Part shown: positions 1-15,525 of the stretch, piece by piece
Numbering within the stretch: the stretch's first letter is position 1
How the letters are laid out: the number at the start of each line of letters is the position of its first letter
Origin: Epinephelus fuscoguttatus
Taxonomy: Eukaryota; Chordata; Actinopteri; Perciformes; Serranidae
Assembly (NCBI RefSeq): GCF_011397635.1
Contig: NC_064753.1
Span: 42,652,322 to 42,716,321 of the forward strand
Reading direction: 5' to 3'
DNA: 64,000 nt
Position numbers and translations under genes: made by a program
The notes under the pieces: generated by a model
What the model was told of the DNA's origin: nothing
Databases searched by the model: none
The model's input: the letters and a program-made list of their open reading frames with translations, nothing else

Positions 1-182
1 CAGGGCGCAAACTGAGTTACTACTCCCATCTCTGGTAGAATTACAGAGATGTCTTGTCCCTTGCAAAAAGGACATTTATATTACAGACATCCTGTGGTAA
101 ACTGACATTAGCCCACATCCCTATGCAAAACTAATCCTGTCCGTATAGTACACCAGTACACTACGTCACATTCACTCATTCA

Positions 183-374
183 CACACAGTGCCACCTGCC
201 ACTCAGTCACCATTCACAAGCTCTCACACATCGAGGGAACAGCCATTAGGAGCAGATCTGGGGTTCAGCATCTTGCCTAATGATGCTTTGACATACGGAC
301 TGGCGGAGCTGGGGATCAAACTGACAATCTTCCATTTAGTGGACGACCCGCTCTGCCTCTGAGCCACAGCTGCC
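183..374 (-). repeat. tRNA-like SINE copy
   Basis: Read on the minus strand from 374, the sequence opens with a tRNA-like head. It has an A-box-like TGGCTCAGAGGCAGAGC and a B-box-like GTTTGATCCC about 35 bases later. A body follows of the kind seen in interspersed fish repeats (a stretch about preceding data points that ends in CA-rich sequence). The head is too diverged to fold as a working tRNA, so a SINE is the better call. The downstream limit near 183 is approximate. Bases 1-182 hold nothing I recognise. Confidence 0.6.
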
Positions 375-722
375 CTGCTCTGTATGTAGATATAAACGGC
401 TCACTCTAAGGTAACAAAAACATCACAGTTCCTCAGTATTAGGTTACACTGGCTACACTTTACATGTAATTCACTTGCACGTGCCCAGTGTGAACACATC
501 ATGAGGGTTAAGATGCCAACCATGAACCACAAGGTCCCCAGCTCCTTTGGTGTGGAGTGGTATGGAGCATGAAGAGAGTAGACGTGTCCCCTTATTGCTC
601 TGAGAGAATGTGTGTTAAATATAGTCTTTTATACTGCAGTTTTGCATACTAATAATCTAGGACAATTTATAATGAACTTTAAAACCCTCTGGCTGAACCA
701 GTGTGATTCTTAACTGACCACG

Positions 723-1199
723 ATGTCCAATTCACGTCCAAAACAAGAGGCCATGAGAGGAGGCCGCAAAGCATTGCAACATCCTGAGCAGACTACACCG
801 GTATCAGGGGATGCTAATGCTACTAGCGCTCTTGATGCTACACTGCTACGATCCATGATGGCCTCCCTCAAGAGTGACACATTTGGGAAATTGACACCTG
901 TGACAAGAATTCAAGACCTCAAATGAAGCACTCCAGTGAACATCCGATGCTCATGAGGTGGCGGTGGGTGAACTTGAGCACACAGCTACCGATCACAGTT
1001 CCCGGATGAACGAGTTGGAAGCCCTGGTTAACACGCTAAGTTCACAGGTGAAACGTTCGGATGACAAATGTGAGGACCTGGAGGCCAGATCCAGACGGAA
1101 TAATATTCGTGTGCTGGGTGTGCCAGAGGCAGTGGAGGGACCCCGTGCCACCAATTTTATCGCAAATTTATTTTTCTGTCTTATTTCATCCACATTTTA
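723..1199 (+). pseudogene. L1-like LINE ORF1 fragment
   Basis: Two adjacent open segments in different frames read like one L1-type ORF1 protein. The first (723-926) has a polar N-terminus. The second (about 958-1199) carries a coiled-coil-like stretch and then the motif DLEARSRRNNIRVLGVPE, characteristic of the L1 ORF1 RNA-binding core. A frameshift separates the halves near 920. The second half stops soon after the motif, so most of the RRM-like and C-terminal domains are missing. No ORF2 follows. This is a dead, truncated LINE copy, not a host gene. Upstream bases 375-722 may be its 5' region but show nothing diagnostic. Confidence 0.75.
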
Positions 1200-3490
1200 A
1201 AACATGTCAACTAATACTAATTTGCAACACGAAATAAGCAACAACATTCTGCAGCAATAACAACATTTACAAATGTGTGCAGTAATAGGCTCAATAAAGA
1301 CAATGTGCAAAACCATGCATGGCCAGCAGACAGTTATCAAAGGAGAAACTAATGACTGGAGTAGATTTAGTCCAAGATAAAACAGACACATAGGCCCAGT
1401 ATCAATAAAACACAAGTACAGTAAATAAACACACTATGAAACAAGATGATTTAACGAGGGAGCCCAGCGCTTGAACATTTCCTGGCTGGCATTCAACGTG
1501 CCCGTAAAACATTCGTCTGTACTCTTGGATGTGCTGCCAGTGATACGTGGCTACGACTCTCAAGATCAGTTACAGGTTCAAGATCGAGGGCTCTGAAATG
1601 GCAGCAAGTCTCATGTCATGTTTAGCCCCGTATGCTAACTGGTGTTTGTCCCCTGTGGGACCGAGGGAGAGATGGGGAGCCGATTGCAGGGACACTCCCC
1701 CTCGTTCCTGTCTGCTTCTGCCCCTCATACTCCCCCCTGTTTCTCTCTTTTTGCCCTTCCTTCCTCTTCTATCTCCTCCTCCTGTGCTCCTCCTCCAGGG
1801 CTCGCAGGATAACACACCGCCTGCCTCTTGTTTGGATAAGTTAATGCTGAGATGTCAGCCTCGATTCTGATGTATACCACCTGCCTTGGCCTGCGACTGA
1901 CCTCGTACTCCAGCTCCCACTGCAGAGACATTCCAGTGCTTTTCTGGGGCTGTGTTTACATTGCAACAGATTGCCCTGCTCTCCCTATCTGCTCATCACG
2001 GTGGACAGTGGTGGGTCTCTGCTTCAGAGTCATCCCAGTACAGCCTGTGTTGTTGTGAACAGAGCTGGCAACAGACAACCTCAAGAGAAAGTGGTGTGTT
2101 CAAGAGTTTCACTATGAGGTTTTGGACATGGAAATTAAATTCTTACACTATCCTAATTCTCAGCGGACTGGACGTCTCTTTTAGGTTTGGCCTCAGGAGG
2201 GGAGGCCTGCGAGCGGCTCCAGTCATTTAGATGCCAAGAACCTCCCACTCAGCACTGTGGGAAGCTCATGTGAACACCATGACCTCACTGTGTCTGCCCT
2301 TTAAATGAATTAGAGCTGTTGATTTACAATTTTAAGTCCATGTAAGATCTGAACCAAAAGATTGACGTCAAATGAAAAGAAGTTTTCGTTTCAGGGGGCT
2401 GCCAAGTCTGTATCTTGGATGTGACTCAAATATTTCTGTCCTTAATGGGGCAACATCAATTACAGAGCCCGCTAATAGGAACTTGACAAGGAGAGGGCTT
2501 TCTGTGATATCTTTTTTGTGTTACATAGCAGTTGTATTGTAACCCAACGACTGCATAAATAACAGACGCAGCCACCGTGACATCACCCATTGGACTTTGG
2601 ACCTTGGCTTTTGGAGCCACAAGTAACCATATTTGGATGAGAGGGTGGAGCTGTGAAGGAGCGAAGGATGGATCTGACTGAGAGCCCGAGGACACTATCG
2701 TCAGACAGGCTGTCACTCAAAGCAACCACCCCCTTAATTATGCGTTAAGCCCAGTTCGAACCAAAATTTTCGCAACAAGATGAGTTGAAACATGCAACTT
2801 CTTGCAATGTGCCATTCTGCAACGCTTCACTTCTACGCAACTAGATGAGATGGTGTATCATCTCTATGCAACAACTCTCTGTATCTACATTCTGATTTGC
2901 AGCTTTTCAGACTTATTTTGTGGCTGAATATAATTTGTCGCTTCTTAAAATATGAATGAGGCTAGTGATAGTGAGATACTGGCTACAGCTGCATTTATAG
3001 TAGTGATGAAACAGTGAAAAACAGCAACAAAAAAAATCATCAGATGGACTGTATTCATAATTATTCATAATTACCCCAAAATATAAATTAATTAATTATG
3101 AATAAGTAAGCAGCGCTACTTTATCAGTGTGTGTGTGTGGAGGTATAAGCACATACAACGAGCAACAGCAGCAACCCACCGTCCAACACCGGCACACGTG
3201 AGGACAGAAACAGAGGGCTTGACAGGGCACCTGCTGAAGCAAGCAAACACTCCATCTGCGGTCATTTTAACTCGACTAGTGGACTTCACTACAAGCTGAT
3301 TAGATGTAGAAACAGGTGATGTGCTTCATATTCTAAAACCAGTCGCTGGCGATTTGACCAGCTGAGTTACAGGTGACGCCATCAATCGGCTTGAGTCGAG
3401 GTCAGTTCACACCGCTGCAACTTTTCTCTGTAACGTTCTAAAACAGTTTTGTCTCGTCGCAAATCTGGGCTTTACTTTGAGCCTTAATAA
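1200..3490. other. Intergenic, no gene recognised; possible degraded TIR element at 2745-3487
   Basis: No exon, RNA gene or clear repeat is recognisable from 1200 to 2744. From 2745 (TTAAGCCCAGTTCGAACC) to about 3487 (CTGGGCTTTACTTTGAGCC) the ends are loosely inverted copies, and the GCAACAAGATGAG-type motif recurs internally. This would fit an old non-autonomous DNA transposon. The match is imperfect and the call is weak. Short ORFs here look random in composition. Confidence 0.3.
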
Positions 3491-3726
3491 AATATAAACC
3501 ATACGTTATGTAGATTACAAGTCAGTCTTTCGACGCTTTGCTTAACTAAAGACTGATGACTTTCTCCCTGATTTTGTGATTAGATGGGCAGATACAATTT
3601 CAGAGTTTAAAAAAACTCCCTACATTGCAGAACCAATAGTAAATCTGCAGGGCGGTCCTTTGGTGGCTCGCTGAACTCTTGTGCTTGTAAACATAGTCCG
3701 ACTAGAAACACGTGTAGCGGTACAAA

Positions 3727-3924
3727 ATGGCTCAGCCTCGCTCGCAGAAAACGCCGTCAAAGTTAGTGGATGTTTGTCGCGTTTGCGGCGACACATTCTC
3801 GCCAACTAAAAGAAATAAACATAATATTTTACAAGGCCATGACTCATCCGTCCGGCCAGACTATAGAGGGAATTGCCTTGTTGTTTACAAATACTTCCGG
3901 GTAGAAAACCAGCAGAGCTTTTAG
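3727..3924 (+). CDS. Small uncharacterised ORF with a CRVCGDTF motif, probably transposon-derived
   Basis: A 65-residue ORF starts at an ATG in good context (AAAATGG). Residues 17-24 read CRVCGDTF. A basic TKRNKHN stretch follows, then a low-information tail. A single CxxC near the N-terminus followed by basic residues recalls the start of zinc-binding N-terminal domains in some transposase-derived fish proteins. The second half of any such finger is absent. The ORF stops at 3924 before the inverted repeat at 4113-4403, so it may be the first exon or a remnant of a mobile element. I do not recognise the family. Confidence 0.3.
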   Translation: MAQPRSQKTPSKLVDVCRVCGDTFSPTKRNKHNILQGHDSSVRPDYRGNCLVVYKYFRVENQQSF

Positions 3925-4112
3925 CTATATATATAGCCTATATATCACATTTTTCACATCACCGTTTGGACTAATCCGATGTTTGTAAAGTCTATAAACA
4001 CAATGATTGAACAAACATTACTATTTCTGTGTGCACGTTTAGCTGGGCTAACCGTTAGCTGTTAGCCCTGTTAGCTGTTAGCGGTGTCTGTAATAGGTAA
4101 CTCATTACACGG

Positions 4113-4403
4113 TCCGTGAAAAAAAATATCTTTTCCAGCGGATATCTTAGTTACAACATGATTGAGCTAGCAAACCAGTTTTGTGTTGCTATGTGTGGTA
4201 ATTATTCAGTTTTGGGAAATCACGATGTCTAGAAAGCATCAGTGGCTGCAGCTGACAGGGACAGCTAACAGCAGCAGCAAAGCTAACATCAGGACATCAT
4301 CTGTTAAAAGCCTCCCGTTGTCGGATACGACATGAAACTGCTCCAGTTAGGTCAATCATGTTGTAACTAAGACATCCGCTGGAAAAAATATTTTCTTCAC
4401 GGA
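4113..4403. repeat. Long inverted repeat, about 50-bp arms and 190-bp loop
   Basis: Bases 4113-4163 and 4354-4403 are near-perfect reverse complements; both contain TCCAGCGGAT and TTAGTTACAACATGAT. The loop holds GTTAGC/GCTAAC-rich sequence. The arms could form a long hairpin. Together with flanking copies of ACGTTATGTA near 3505 and 4650, this may be the core of a non-autonomous DNA element spanning roughly 3.5-4.7 kb. Confidence 0.6.
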
Positions 4404-4729
4404 TGAGCACACATTTGATAAAACGGAGTTAAATCTCTCGGCATCCATTTTCAAGCTCTCTGTGTGTTTGTTTCCTTGCGGACGAGAAAAGGAGGAGCGC
4501 ACATTTCCCAGAAGGTGTGTCCTTTTCAAAAATGCAAGAGGCGTTGCTTTGCTGCCGGCCTTTTTCGCTGGTGTGTTAAACACACTTTAGAAAGGAGTGT
4601 CCCCAGACTATCAGAAGGCGGAGATCTCTGATTGTCTGGTGACGAGACTATACGTTATGTAAAAAAAATTTACTCCATGCTGCTGTCACAAAGGGAGAAA
4701 TTAGCTAATTTTTGTACCAGACTATAAAC

Positions 4730-4900
4730 ATGTTTATTTCTGCTGTAAGTTTGGGCATTTTAACATGGGGTTCTATGAGGACTGACTTGCTTCTGGAGCC
4801 AGCCTCAAGTGGCCATTAGAGGAACTGCAGTTTTTGGCACTTCAGTGTTAGCTTCATTTTTCAGCCCTGGAGGTTTCTGATGTCTTATTTAGAACCAAAC
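4730..4900 (+). repeat. Family B interspersed repeat copy
   Basis: The segment containing GGAGCCAGCCTCAAGTGG and CCATTAGAGGAACTGCAG recurs in inverse orientation near 37,379-37,450, which establishes it as repetitive. The ends are not resolved. It sits between two other repeats with no gene nearby. Confidence 0.55.
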
Positions 4901-5205
4901 AGTGGACCCCAAGATGGCACCTAGTCAGTCCGGTCGTTCACCTGGCCCATAGGCTGTTCCAAAAGAATTTGTCAAACTTCCGTAGGTCTTCCAGGGTTAT
5001 GCGGCCTACTGAATATGTACAGTAGTGTTAATGCCATCATGCCTCTGGCCCAGATGGGCGAAGTGCAGCCTTGCAAAAAGGGGTAATTAAATACATGAGA
5101 AGTTAATACAATCACAATTTAATGATCAGTTCATATGCTAGCAACTGGATGATAGGCTTGGCGAACTCCAGTCAACAGTGCCAAAGCATGAGACTGGCGC
5201 ACACA

Positions 5206-5400
5206 GATCCAACACTTTCTCACTCCGACCTCGTCACACATCGGTGTTTGGTCATGAGCTTTCCATGTCGAGCTATGACATGCAAGGTACCCTGGGAGTG
5301 TTGGTTGTTGACGTTCTGGGACGACGTGGCAACTCCTGCCTGTTACATGCATTGTCTGTTTTCACAATGATGCTCTATGGGAAGAAGGTTTTGCAATAAT
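5206..5400 (+). repeat. Family C repeat copy, truncated
   Basis: The block CTCACTCCGACCTCGTCAC...GGTCATGAGCTTTCC...GCAAGGTACCCTGGG...TTGGTTGTTGACGTT matches copies near 27.6 kb and 35.25 kb. Only the first about 190 bases of the family are present. Short ORFs across it have no recognisable product. Confidence 0.6.
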
Positions 5401-6076
5401 TCATATTTTATCAGCGCTGCCTAGCTTCACATTTTGACCGCAGTTCACTAGCAGTGATTGACACAATTGACAGCTGCGTTAGAGACTCCTCAGCTCTGAT
5501 TGGCTGTTTTGTGTGTGCCACGGGGAGGAGGGACATTTTTTTCCCCATAGGCTGTCTCATATAATTCTGTTTGTACTGTTTGTGCAAAGGGTATTTTTTA
5601 AATTAAAGTTATGATATCACTTCTGAGACAAACATGGACAACACTTACTGGCGACTGTCACTATAATCATATTGTTCGAAGCCTTGCCATTTATACTGAG
5701 CACAGAATGTATGAAAACGTGGACGGAAGTTCCCATTGAGGAGATTGAGGTCATGTCCACAGCATTGTTTTTTGGAATGTGTGGACTTTAACAAACAGAG
5801 AAGGACTTGACGTTCTCTCTCCTCACAATAACACAGAAATTAAACATATTGGGTTATGTCAGCAAAAACAAACTATAACTTCAATAAACAAAGTGATTTA
5901 TTATTTCTCCAACAGAATTACTTGCCTGGTGATGTGGTAAAGGCTTTGTTATTTGATGATGTATATTCTATATTTGCACTCTTTCCTTTTTTGTACTGCA
6001 ACAGAACAGAACAGTCAACTAAATGAACTAAATAAAAGGCAGAAATTTTCATTAGTTGGTGGGGGCTATGTTGGGG
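5401..6076. other. Intergenic, nothing recognised
   Basis: I see no gene, RNA or clear repeat boundary in this AT-rich stretch. Confidence 0.4.
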
Positions 6077-6637
6077 CAGAGGAAGGCAACTTGCGGCTCA
6101 GGAGCCACATGCGGCTCTTTAGCCTTTCTCCCTGTGGCTTTGACAAAAAATTAATGGAAATGAATAACACCTTAATTTTCATTTATCATTGTTGTAGCCC
6201 TAAAGTGATTCTTACACTTTCAAGTCGTATAAATGTGTCGCCCATACACTGAATTTAAAAAATGTTTGCACATCTCGTCAACTATATGAGTCATACATCA
6301 ACGGCCTGGTACGATGGCCAGTCTTGAGTCTCCTAAGTGAAGCTACCTGTTGTTTCCAAATAAAGAAAATGTCTCAGAGGAAAACAGAGAATTTTTACTG
6401 AGTGGACAGACGTGTTTGCTTTCATCAAAGCAAAGTTTAAGCACCAAATGATGCCACTCTGTTGTCAAACATATCAATAAATGCTCATTTAGACCTATTA
6501 GGAATGTTCATGTAGATTAAACAGGCTGTGTCGTCACCACTATAAGGCACAAATATGTATTGCAGCTCTAGTCAGATTTCTTAAAACATTTTTTGCCCAA
6601 AAATGGCTCTTTTGACAGTCAAGGTTGCCGACCCCTG
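6077..6637. mobile_element. Non-autonomous hAT-like element with 8-bp target duplication
   Basis: The right end reads GGTTGCCGACCCCTG and the left end CAGAGGAAGGCAACTTGCGG. These are imperfect inverted termini of the common CAGGGGTCGGCAACC type. The flanks TGTTGGGG (6069-6076) and TGCTGGGG (6638-6645) match at 7 of 8 bases, the 8-bp duplication expected of hAT transposons. The interior includes ATGTCTCAGAGGAAAAC, resembling the start of a ZBED-like hAT transposase reading frame, but stops follow quickly. A related copy in inverse orientation lies near 23.9-24.3 kb. Confidence 0.75.
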
Positions 6638-7912
6638 TGCTGGGGCCATTTGTATTCATTATTTACTGCCCTGGCTTTATATAGCTGCAGCTGTGGCGTA
6701 TTAAGCAATAAACATTCTTTGCTGCAGTTACATCTTTATTTGGGTAAAATGACTGCTGCTGGAATTATGTACATTTCCCCTCAAGGTCGTTCCTATTAAT
6801 TAATAACTGACATGCAACCTAAAGCAACACAAAATCATAAAGTCATGGAGATTACAGAAGCAGGTCTTTACAAAAACACAGTATAAAAAGAAGCTGTCTG
6901 TCTTTGTCTTCGCCTTAGGTCCGCATGTCAGTGAGTCTGCACTGACCATGATTATTGTTCAGTATTTTAATATTCATTAGGTGGAACTGTAACCACTGGC
7001 CTTTAATAAAAGTATGGTTTCTATTTTTCACACTTCACAGTGCTAACTGTGCAGCATGTGTTGATTAAACACCGTTATTATGGATCAATGCTGTTACAAG
7101 AACACTTGAAATCACAGAGCACAGAACCGGAGATCAGCCTCAGGAAATGTCACTAGTGAACACTCACGCCATCAAGTGGTAAGAAGAAGAAATAACAGTC
7201 AAGAGAGGGATCAGTTTCCCATCTCTTATTTCCTAACTGGGCCTTTTGATTAACATTTTTTTTCAGAAACGTTCTTCTCTGGAAAAGACTTTATATTGGG
7301 ATTCATACCAAGAATAAACACATAACCTGCTGTAGCTCAAATGTTTCCCATTTTTGTGACGAGATATGGCTTGAGTGTTTAAATACGCATTTAATTTTCA
7401 GGTGTAAAACAGCTCCTGACATAATAGAACTGTAAGCTGATATTACTGTTTTGTTCAAAGACAATGCTTAATTTTTATACTTACCAGGTCCTACTCATCC
7501 CATATAGCTAGGAGAAATTAAAAATGCATTCTAAACAAAAGCTCAGGTCCCAGGGGGATATAAAGAGACATAATGCATAAAAATAGGATTGTTGTGGAAC
7601 TCAAAATGTGTAAGTCTATGCACATCAGATCATTAGTACCATTAAGTGTAAAATAAACCAAAGTATATCAGTATGTTATCACTTAACTCTTATATTGGCA
7701 TAGATTTTAACTATCCTATTAACTACAACAGCATAATAATATTCCTGAAATTCAGTCATGACTCTTGTTTTGGTGTGTCGCCCCAAGATTTTCAGTCTCC
7801 CCATGCAGCCACCCCTATGAAACATTTTTGGGGGCACCACTGGACTTCTGCTATTGTATGGAGATTTTGATGTTTGAAGGTAAGATTTTGAATTGAATAA
7901 TATAATTACTTT
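6638..7912. other. Intergenic, nothing recognised
   Basis: AT-rich sequence without a recognisable exon, RNA gene or repeat boundary. Confidence 0.4.
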
Positions 7913-7920
7913 ATAAATAC

Positions 7921-8466
7921 TAGGGATGCACTGATTTAATCAGCCAAACATCAGCACTGGCTGATAGTTGCCTTGTTGACTGCCATTAGGCTATCGGCAA
8001 ATAAGATATATCCACCAATGACAGTGGCTGTTGTTCATCTGTTGTGACACATCAATTTTGTGTTGGCAGTCGGACTCTGACAGCAGTAGCTAGCATACGC
8101 AGCTGCTGATTGGGAAAAGCCACTAGCTGGACCCGACTAAGGTATGATGTAAGAGGACAATGGGTGCCAACTGCGTGTTTGTTTTCATACTTGCTTCAGT
8201 GAGCATCTGCTAAGTTCTGCTTCTCACATCTTGGATGAGAAGAGAAATAGACTGAGCTGTAACGAGGAAGAGTTACTTAACTTCTTAAGGAAAAACATGC
8301 ATCTTAATGAGAAGTAAGCTATGAGGTACCAGTGATTTCTTTTTATCATTAATATTAACAGGAGGTGCACTGTATGATAAACAAACAAAAAACATCAGTA
8401 TCTGCATCATCCAAATTATCTTAAACATTGGTATCGGCCCAGAATTTTGCAATCAGTGCATCCCGA
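7921..8466. mobile_element. hAT-like MITE with TAGGGATGCACTGAT ends
   Basis: The left end TAGGGATGCACTGAT and right end ATCAGTGCATCCCGA are inverted copies with one mismatch each side of centre. The flanking octamers ATAAATAC (7913-7920) and ATAAACAC (8467-8474) differ at one base, consistent with an 8-bp target-site duplication. No transposase frame lies inside. Confidence 0.75.
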
Positions 8467-8842
8467 ATAAACACACTGAGTAAAATTCCAAAAACAAAAC
8501 AGACTCTTTAATATTTACTCATCACACTACAGTAAAGGTGCATCCAAAGAACCGATAGCACCATCATGTGGCAAAAAAAAAAAAAAGGATCTCAATGTTG
8601 AACTTAAACACCAACTGAGGCTGTGTCGGCTTTTCAGTAATATAAAACTTAAAGGATCAGACAGGAAAATTCCATTTTGGAGTGTGTAGATTATGGTATT
8701 GTTGCAGTGATAATGAGCTGTTTTTTTTAATGCATTTTACTTTTAGAAATGTGAACAATCCTTTTAAAAAATGTGAAATAAAACCACATCTCTTCGTTTT
8801 GTGACAAAGATACAGACAACACATCCATCTGTTTACAAAACT

Positions 8843-8848
8843 TTTAAT
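8843..8848 (-). promoter_or_regulatory. Candidate poly(A) signal of psma4
   Basis: ATTAAA on the minus strand lies about 60 bases past the psma4 stop codon. It is the only near-canonical hexamer in the first 100 bases of 3' sequence. It implies a very short 3' UTR; transcript evidence is absent. Confidence 0.45.
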
Positions 8849-8908
8849 GTAAAAGACAAAACAATACAGGAAGTGGTGACAAGAGGAAAACTATATATAT
8901 TATTTCTC

Positions 8909-12439
<3,531 letters not shown>

Positions 12440-12442
<3 letters not shown>

Positions 12443-13070
12443 TTTTCACTGTCACTGTCACTGACACTGTCCTGCAAAATAAAACAGAGCTTATAAGATA
12501 ATGGGGCAACCAGCAGACACCAAACAGCGAGAAGGAAAACGCATCAACTTATCTTCAAGTCAGAGTTTTAATTTCTTCAATAAGAACGTAAATATCTACT
12601 TCCGTACAATATGACAAACATTTACTGTTGAGAAAGTCTCTGATAATTTATTTGCACACGCGTTAAGGCACATCAACAGTTTACAATCCACTTTTCTGTG
12701 TCTCAGTAGCTGACAGCTAAGTTAGCTCGGTAGCTAACTGCTGCTAAACAGAATGAATCTGCAATATCCGAGCATGCTAGTCCGTTAGCATGCTAGCTAG
12801 CCAGCTAGTTCATAATAAAGGAAGTACTCTGACCGGACACGGTCAAACTGAGCTTATACTCTGAAACTGTGCTGAAACTAAACAATACTGTATTAAACAG
12901 TAACATATCGATACATTACCTGATGTAAAAGGGTTTAGGTTTGCGTAGTTTTCCACAGACTGAGGGGTCCACTACTTTCAGTTTGATGTTTCCTCGCTCA
13001 CACCGGAGTCCTGAGGGAGTTAAGGCGCAGCTCAGCAGCGCCACCAACCGGCGGGAAGACCGGTCATTCT
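12440..13070 (-). promoter_or_regulatory. psma4: psma4 5' UTR exons and promoter region
   Basis: The start-codon exon appears to extend upstream to 12471, where TTTTGCAG on the minus strand gives an acceptor. A good donor (CATCAG/GTAATG) at 12919-12920 suggests a first, non-coding exon beginning somewhere near 13,000-13,070 in GC-richer sequence. This two-step 5' UTR agrees with the ATG being the last codon of its exon. The transcription start is inferred only. Confidence 0.5.
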
Positions 13071-13365
13071 TCTTCTTCTGCAGTTTCTTATGGCGGTTGG
13101 TATCCACAAATTGAATAACTGCCACCTACTGGAGTTACCCTGAAGTCTCCACTTAGAATATAAAATACTAATACTACAACTACTACTGGCTGACTTGTCC
13201 TCCTTAGCTTCCTATCTTACCTACTTCCCCATGTTTACTTCTTAAAATAAATAAATGTATAAACAAATAAATAAAATCTTAAAGTCAGTGTCTAAAAGCA
13301 ACAGGTAACCAGTGTAGGGAAACCAGGATTGGTGTGATGTGGTCATGTTGGAGGTGTGAGAGGGA

Positions 13366-13508
13366 TTTCATTTTATTTTTTATTTTATTTTATTTTATTT
13401 TCATTCATTCATTCATTCATTCATTCATCTTCTAACCGCTTCATCCTCTTGAGGGTCGCGGGGGGGCTGGAGCCTATCCCAGCTGACATCGGGCGAGAGG
13501 CAGGGTAC
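13366..13508 (-). repeat. 3' end of a fish SINE-like repeat with (TGAA)n and (TAAAA)n tail
   Basis: On the minus strand the block GTACCCTGCCTCTCGCCCGA...GGATAGGCTCCAGCCCCCCC...GCGACCC...GCGGTTAGAAGATGAATGAA is the 3' end of the same family whose 5' part is at 47,562-47,855. It ends in a simple-repeat tail: (ATTC)n at 13402-13427 and (TTTTA)n at 13368-13400 as read on plus. Confidence 0.75.
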
Positions 13509-14600
13509 ATTATTTTACTGATGCCAGAGAGCAAGGTACTGCAATAATCTAACTGACTGCTTATGAATGCATGAATAACAGTTTCCAGATGTGTGTTAGA
13601 AAGGAAAGATCTGATCCTGGAAATATTTCTGAGATAGTGGAAGTCAGATTGAGCTACTGAGTTTACTTTGTTGTTGTTTGATATTTTTTTTGTTTGGGTA
13701 ATAATAATAATAATAATAATAAAAGATATAGAAAATTATTATTTAAAAAAAACTAGGGGGGAAAGAAAAAAGCTAGGGAAAAACTATATTTGTAATACTA
13801 CATTTTAAAATTATGTTACAGAATTATTATAATTTCTAAGCATTACTTCCAGGTAATTTCTTGTTTGTTTGATTTTTTTTTTTTTTTTTAAAAAAACAAA
13901 CTAATTTTCTTCTTTTTAATTTTCCGTTTTTGTTAATTTCTTGCTAATTTTTGGGGTCATTTCTGATTTCATTGCTCATTGCCTCTTTCCCATGTTTTAT
14001 TATTTATTATTTTCTGTCTGATAGACGTTGCTACTACGTATTTCTTCTTATTGATTTCTTTCATCATTTTATCGCGATTGCTTTTATATATTTGTATCCT
14101 TTCAGCCCATTGAATGTGAACTCAGGGCATTGCTTTGAAAGAGCTTTATGCTGAGTCTATTTTCCCTGAATAAACAATGGTTTGATTGATGTCTGTCTAA
14201 ACTGAGGCTTTGATCAAAAATAGCACTGGGTTTTCTGCAATGTGGAGTTTGAACGTTCGCACTTTTTTGTCCTATGATCATTATTTGTGTCTTATCCGCA
14301 TTCAGCTGCAGGAAATGTTGTGACATCTACCTGTGTAGTCGACTAATAAAGCACAATATTCACCTCCAAAATGTGGAGAACAAGAAACAGCTTAAAATGT
14401 AAATGCCAGCTCCCAAATAAAGTAAAGTACCTGGTAAGTGTGCCTCAGTGCAATACTTAATGAAATGTACTGAGTTACAGCACTTATCTAATAGATTAAG
14501 TCAATCTACGCTGTTTTCCTCCAGGCGTGGTGGTCGGAAGTAGCACTAGTAGTAGAGGAAGAAGAAGAAGAAGGAGAAAACGACGAAGAAGTAGAAGAAG
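13509..14600. other. psma4-slc25a44 intergenic, low-complexity AT-rich
   Basis: Contains a short (TAA)n tract near 13,700, T-runs near 13,875 and a GAAGAA-rich patch near 14,560. No exon or RNA gene is recognised. Confidence 0.5.
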
Positions 14601-14821
14601 AAACTCTGCTGTGTCATTGGTTGTTTCAGCAGCATGCCGTTTGAATGAGAACAGGAAGTTAGCTGACTAGCAAGGCAGTAGCTAACTATTACGTTGTTTT
14701 AATATCTACAAGCAACTGAATGAAGGTGACAGAATAAAATACGTTTTAATCGGCGGATGACGTGAAGTTTAAAGTCTGAGCGACGCTGACATGACTCTAA
14801 AATAAACATCTGTCCGATGAG
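14601..14821 (+). other. slc25a44: Inferred 5' non-coding exon of slc25a44
   Basis: An excellent donor (GATGAG/GTAAGT, junction after 14821) lies 2.4 kb upstream of the first coding exon. It is preceded by sequence with an inverted CCAAT motif (ATTGG, near 14,618). slc25a44 orthologues usually have a non-coding first exon. The 5' limit is a guess and no transcript supports it here. Confidence 0.45.
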
Positions 14822-15525
14822 GTAAGTACTTGCTAATCATACCGATGCTAACGCAGTGTAACTCAGGGCTAGCTCACTGTTAGCTGACATAAGCTTAAAC
14901 CGCGCTAACATATCCAGCAGGTGACGACACTAATTAAACACTCGGTGTTAAGTCACTGTTTGGCTTCCTTTGATGGGTGTGATGAGTGTCATTAGCTAAC
15001 ACACAGGTAGTTTTCAGGTAGTTTCACACCAGCACGGCGTCCTCTGACCAGTGTAGCCACTGGGGTCAAGAGCAAACCGGTGTAGCTAATGGTGTTTACA
15101 TACTGGGTGACTAAGAAGAGCGACATTTGGAAGGAAATGTTCATAACAGCGACATGCCTCAGTGTTTCTGTCAAAGCTGAAGGGATGATTAGAAAAACGT
15201 AGCTAGCTTTAGCTTGTTGTCTTACTGCATGACCTTTGAACTCTCTCTGTAGATAAGCGGAGGTGAATGTTAGTGCTCAAGGAGAAGTACTAACAAATTT
15301 AAGATCAGGGATGGAAAGAAGTGACACTTGCTGTCCTTACTGTAAAGGGGTTGGAGTCATGTCATTATTTAGGAGGTAATAATTAAAAATTAACCCACAG
15401 TGATGTTGTTATTAGTAATCAGTGGTTGCAACTAGCAGCAGTTTCCCTCAAGTTCAAGACTTTCAGGCAATTTCAGGCCCTGTTGTGATGAGGAGAGCAA
15501 AGGGATTGGTTAATACACAATAGAG

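Noticed and set aside
183-374. A functional tRNA gene
   Set aside because: Box-like motifs are present but the cloverleaf cannot be formed and a SINE body follows.
1547-1870. 107-residue ORF rich in Pro/Leu/Ser
   Set aside because: Composition follows a pyrimidine-rich patch; overlapping ORFs exist in other frames and there is no family resemblance.
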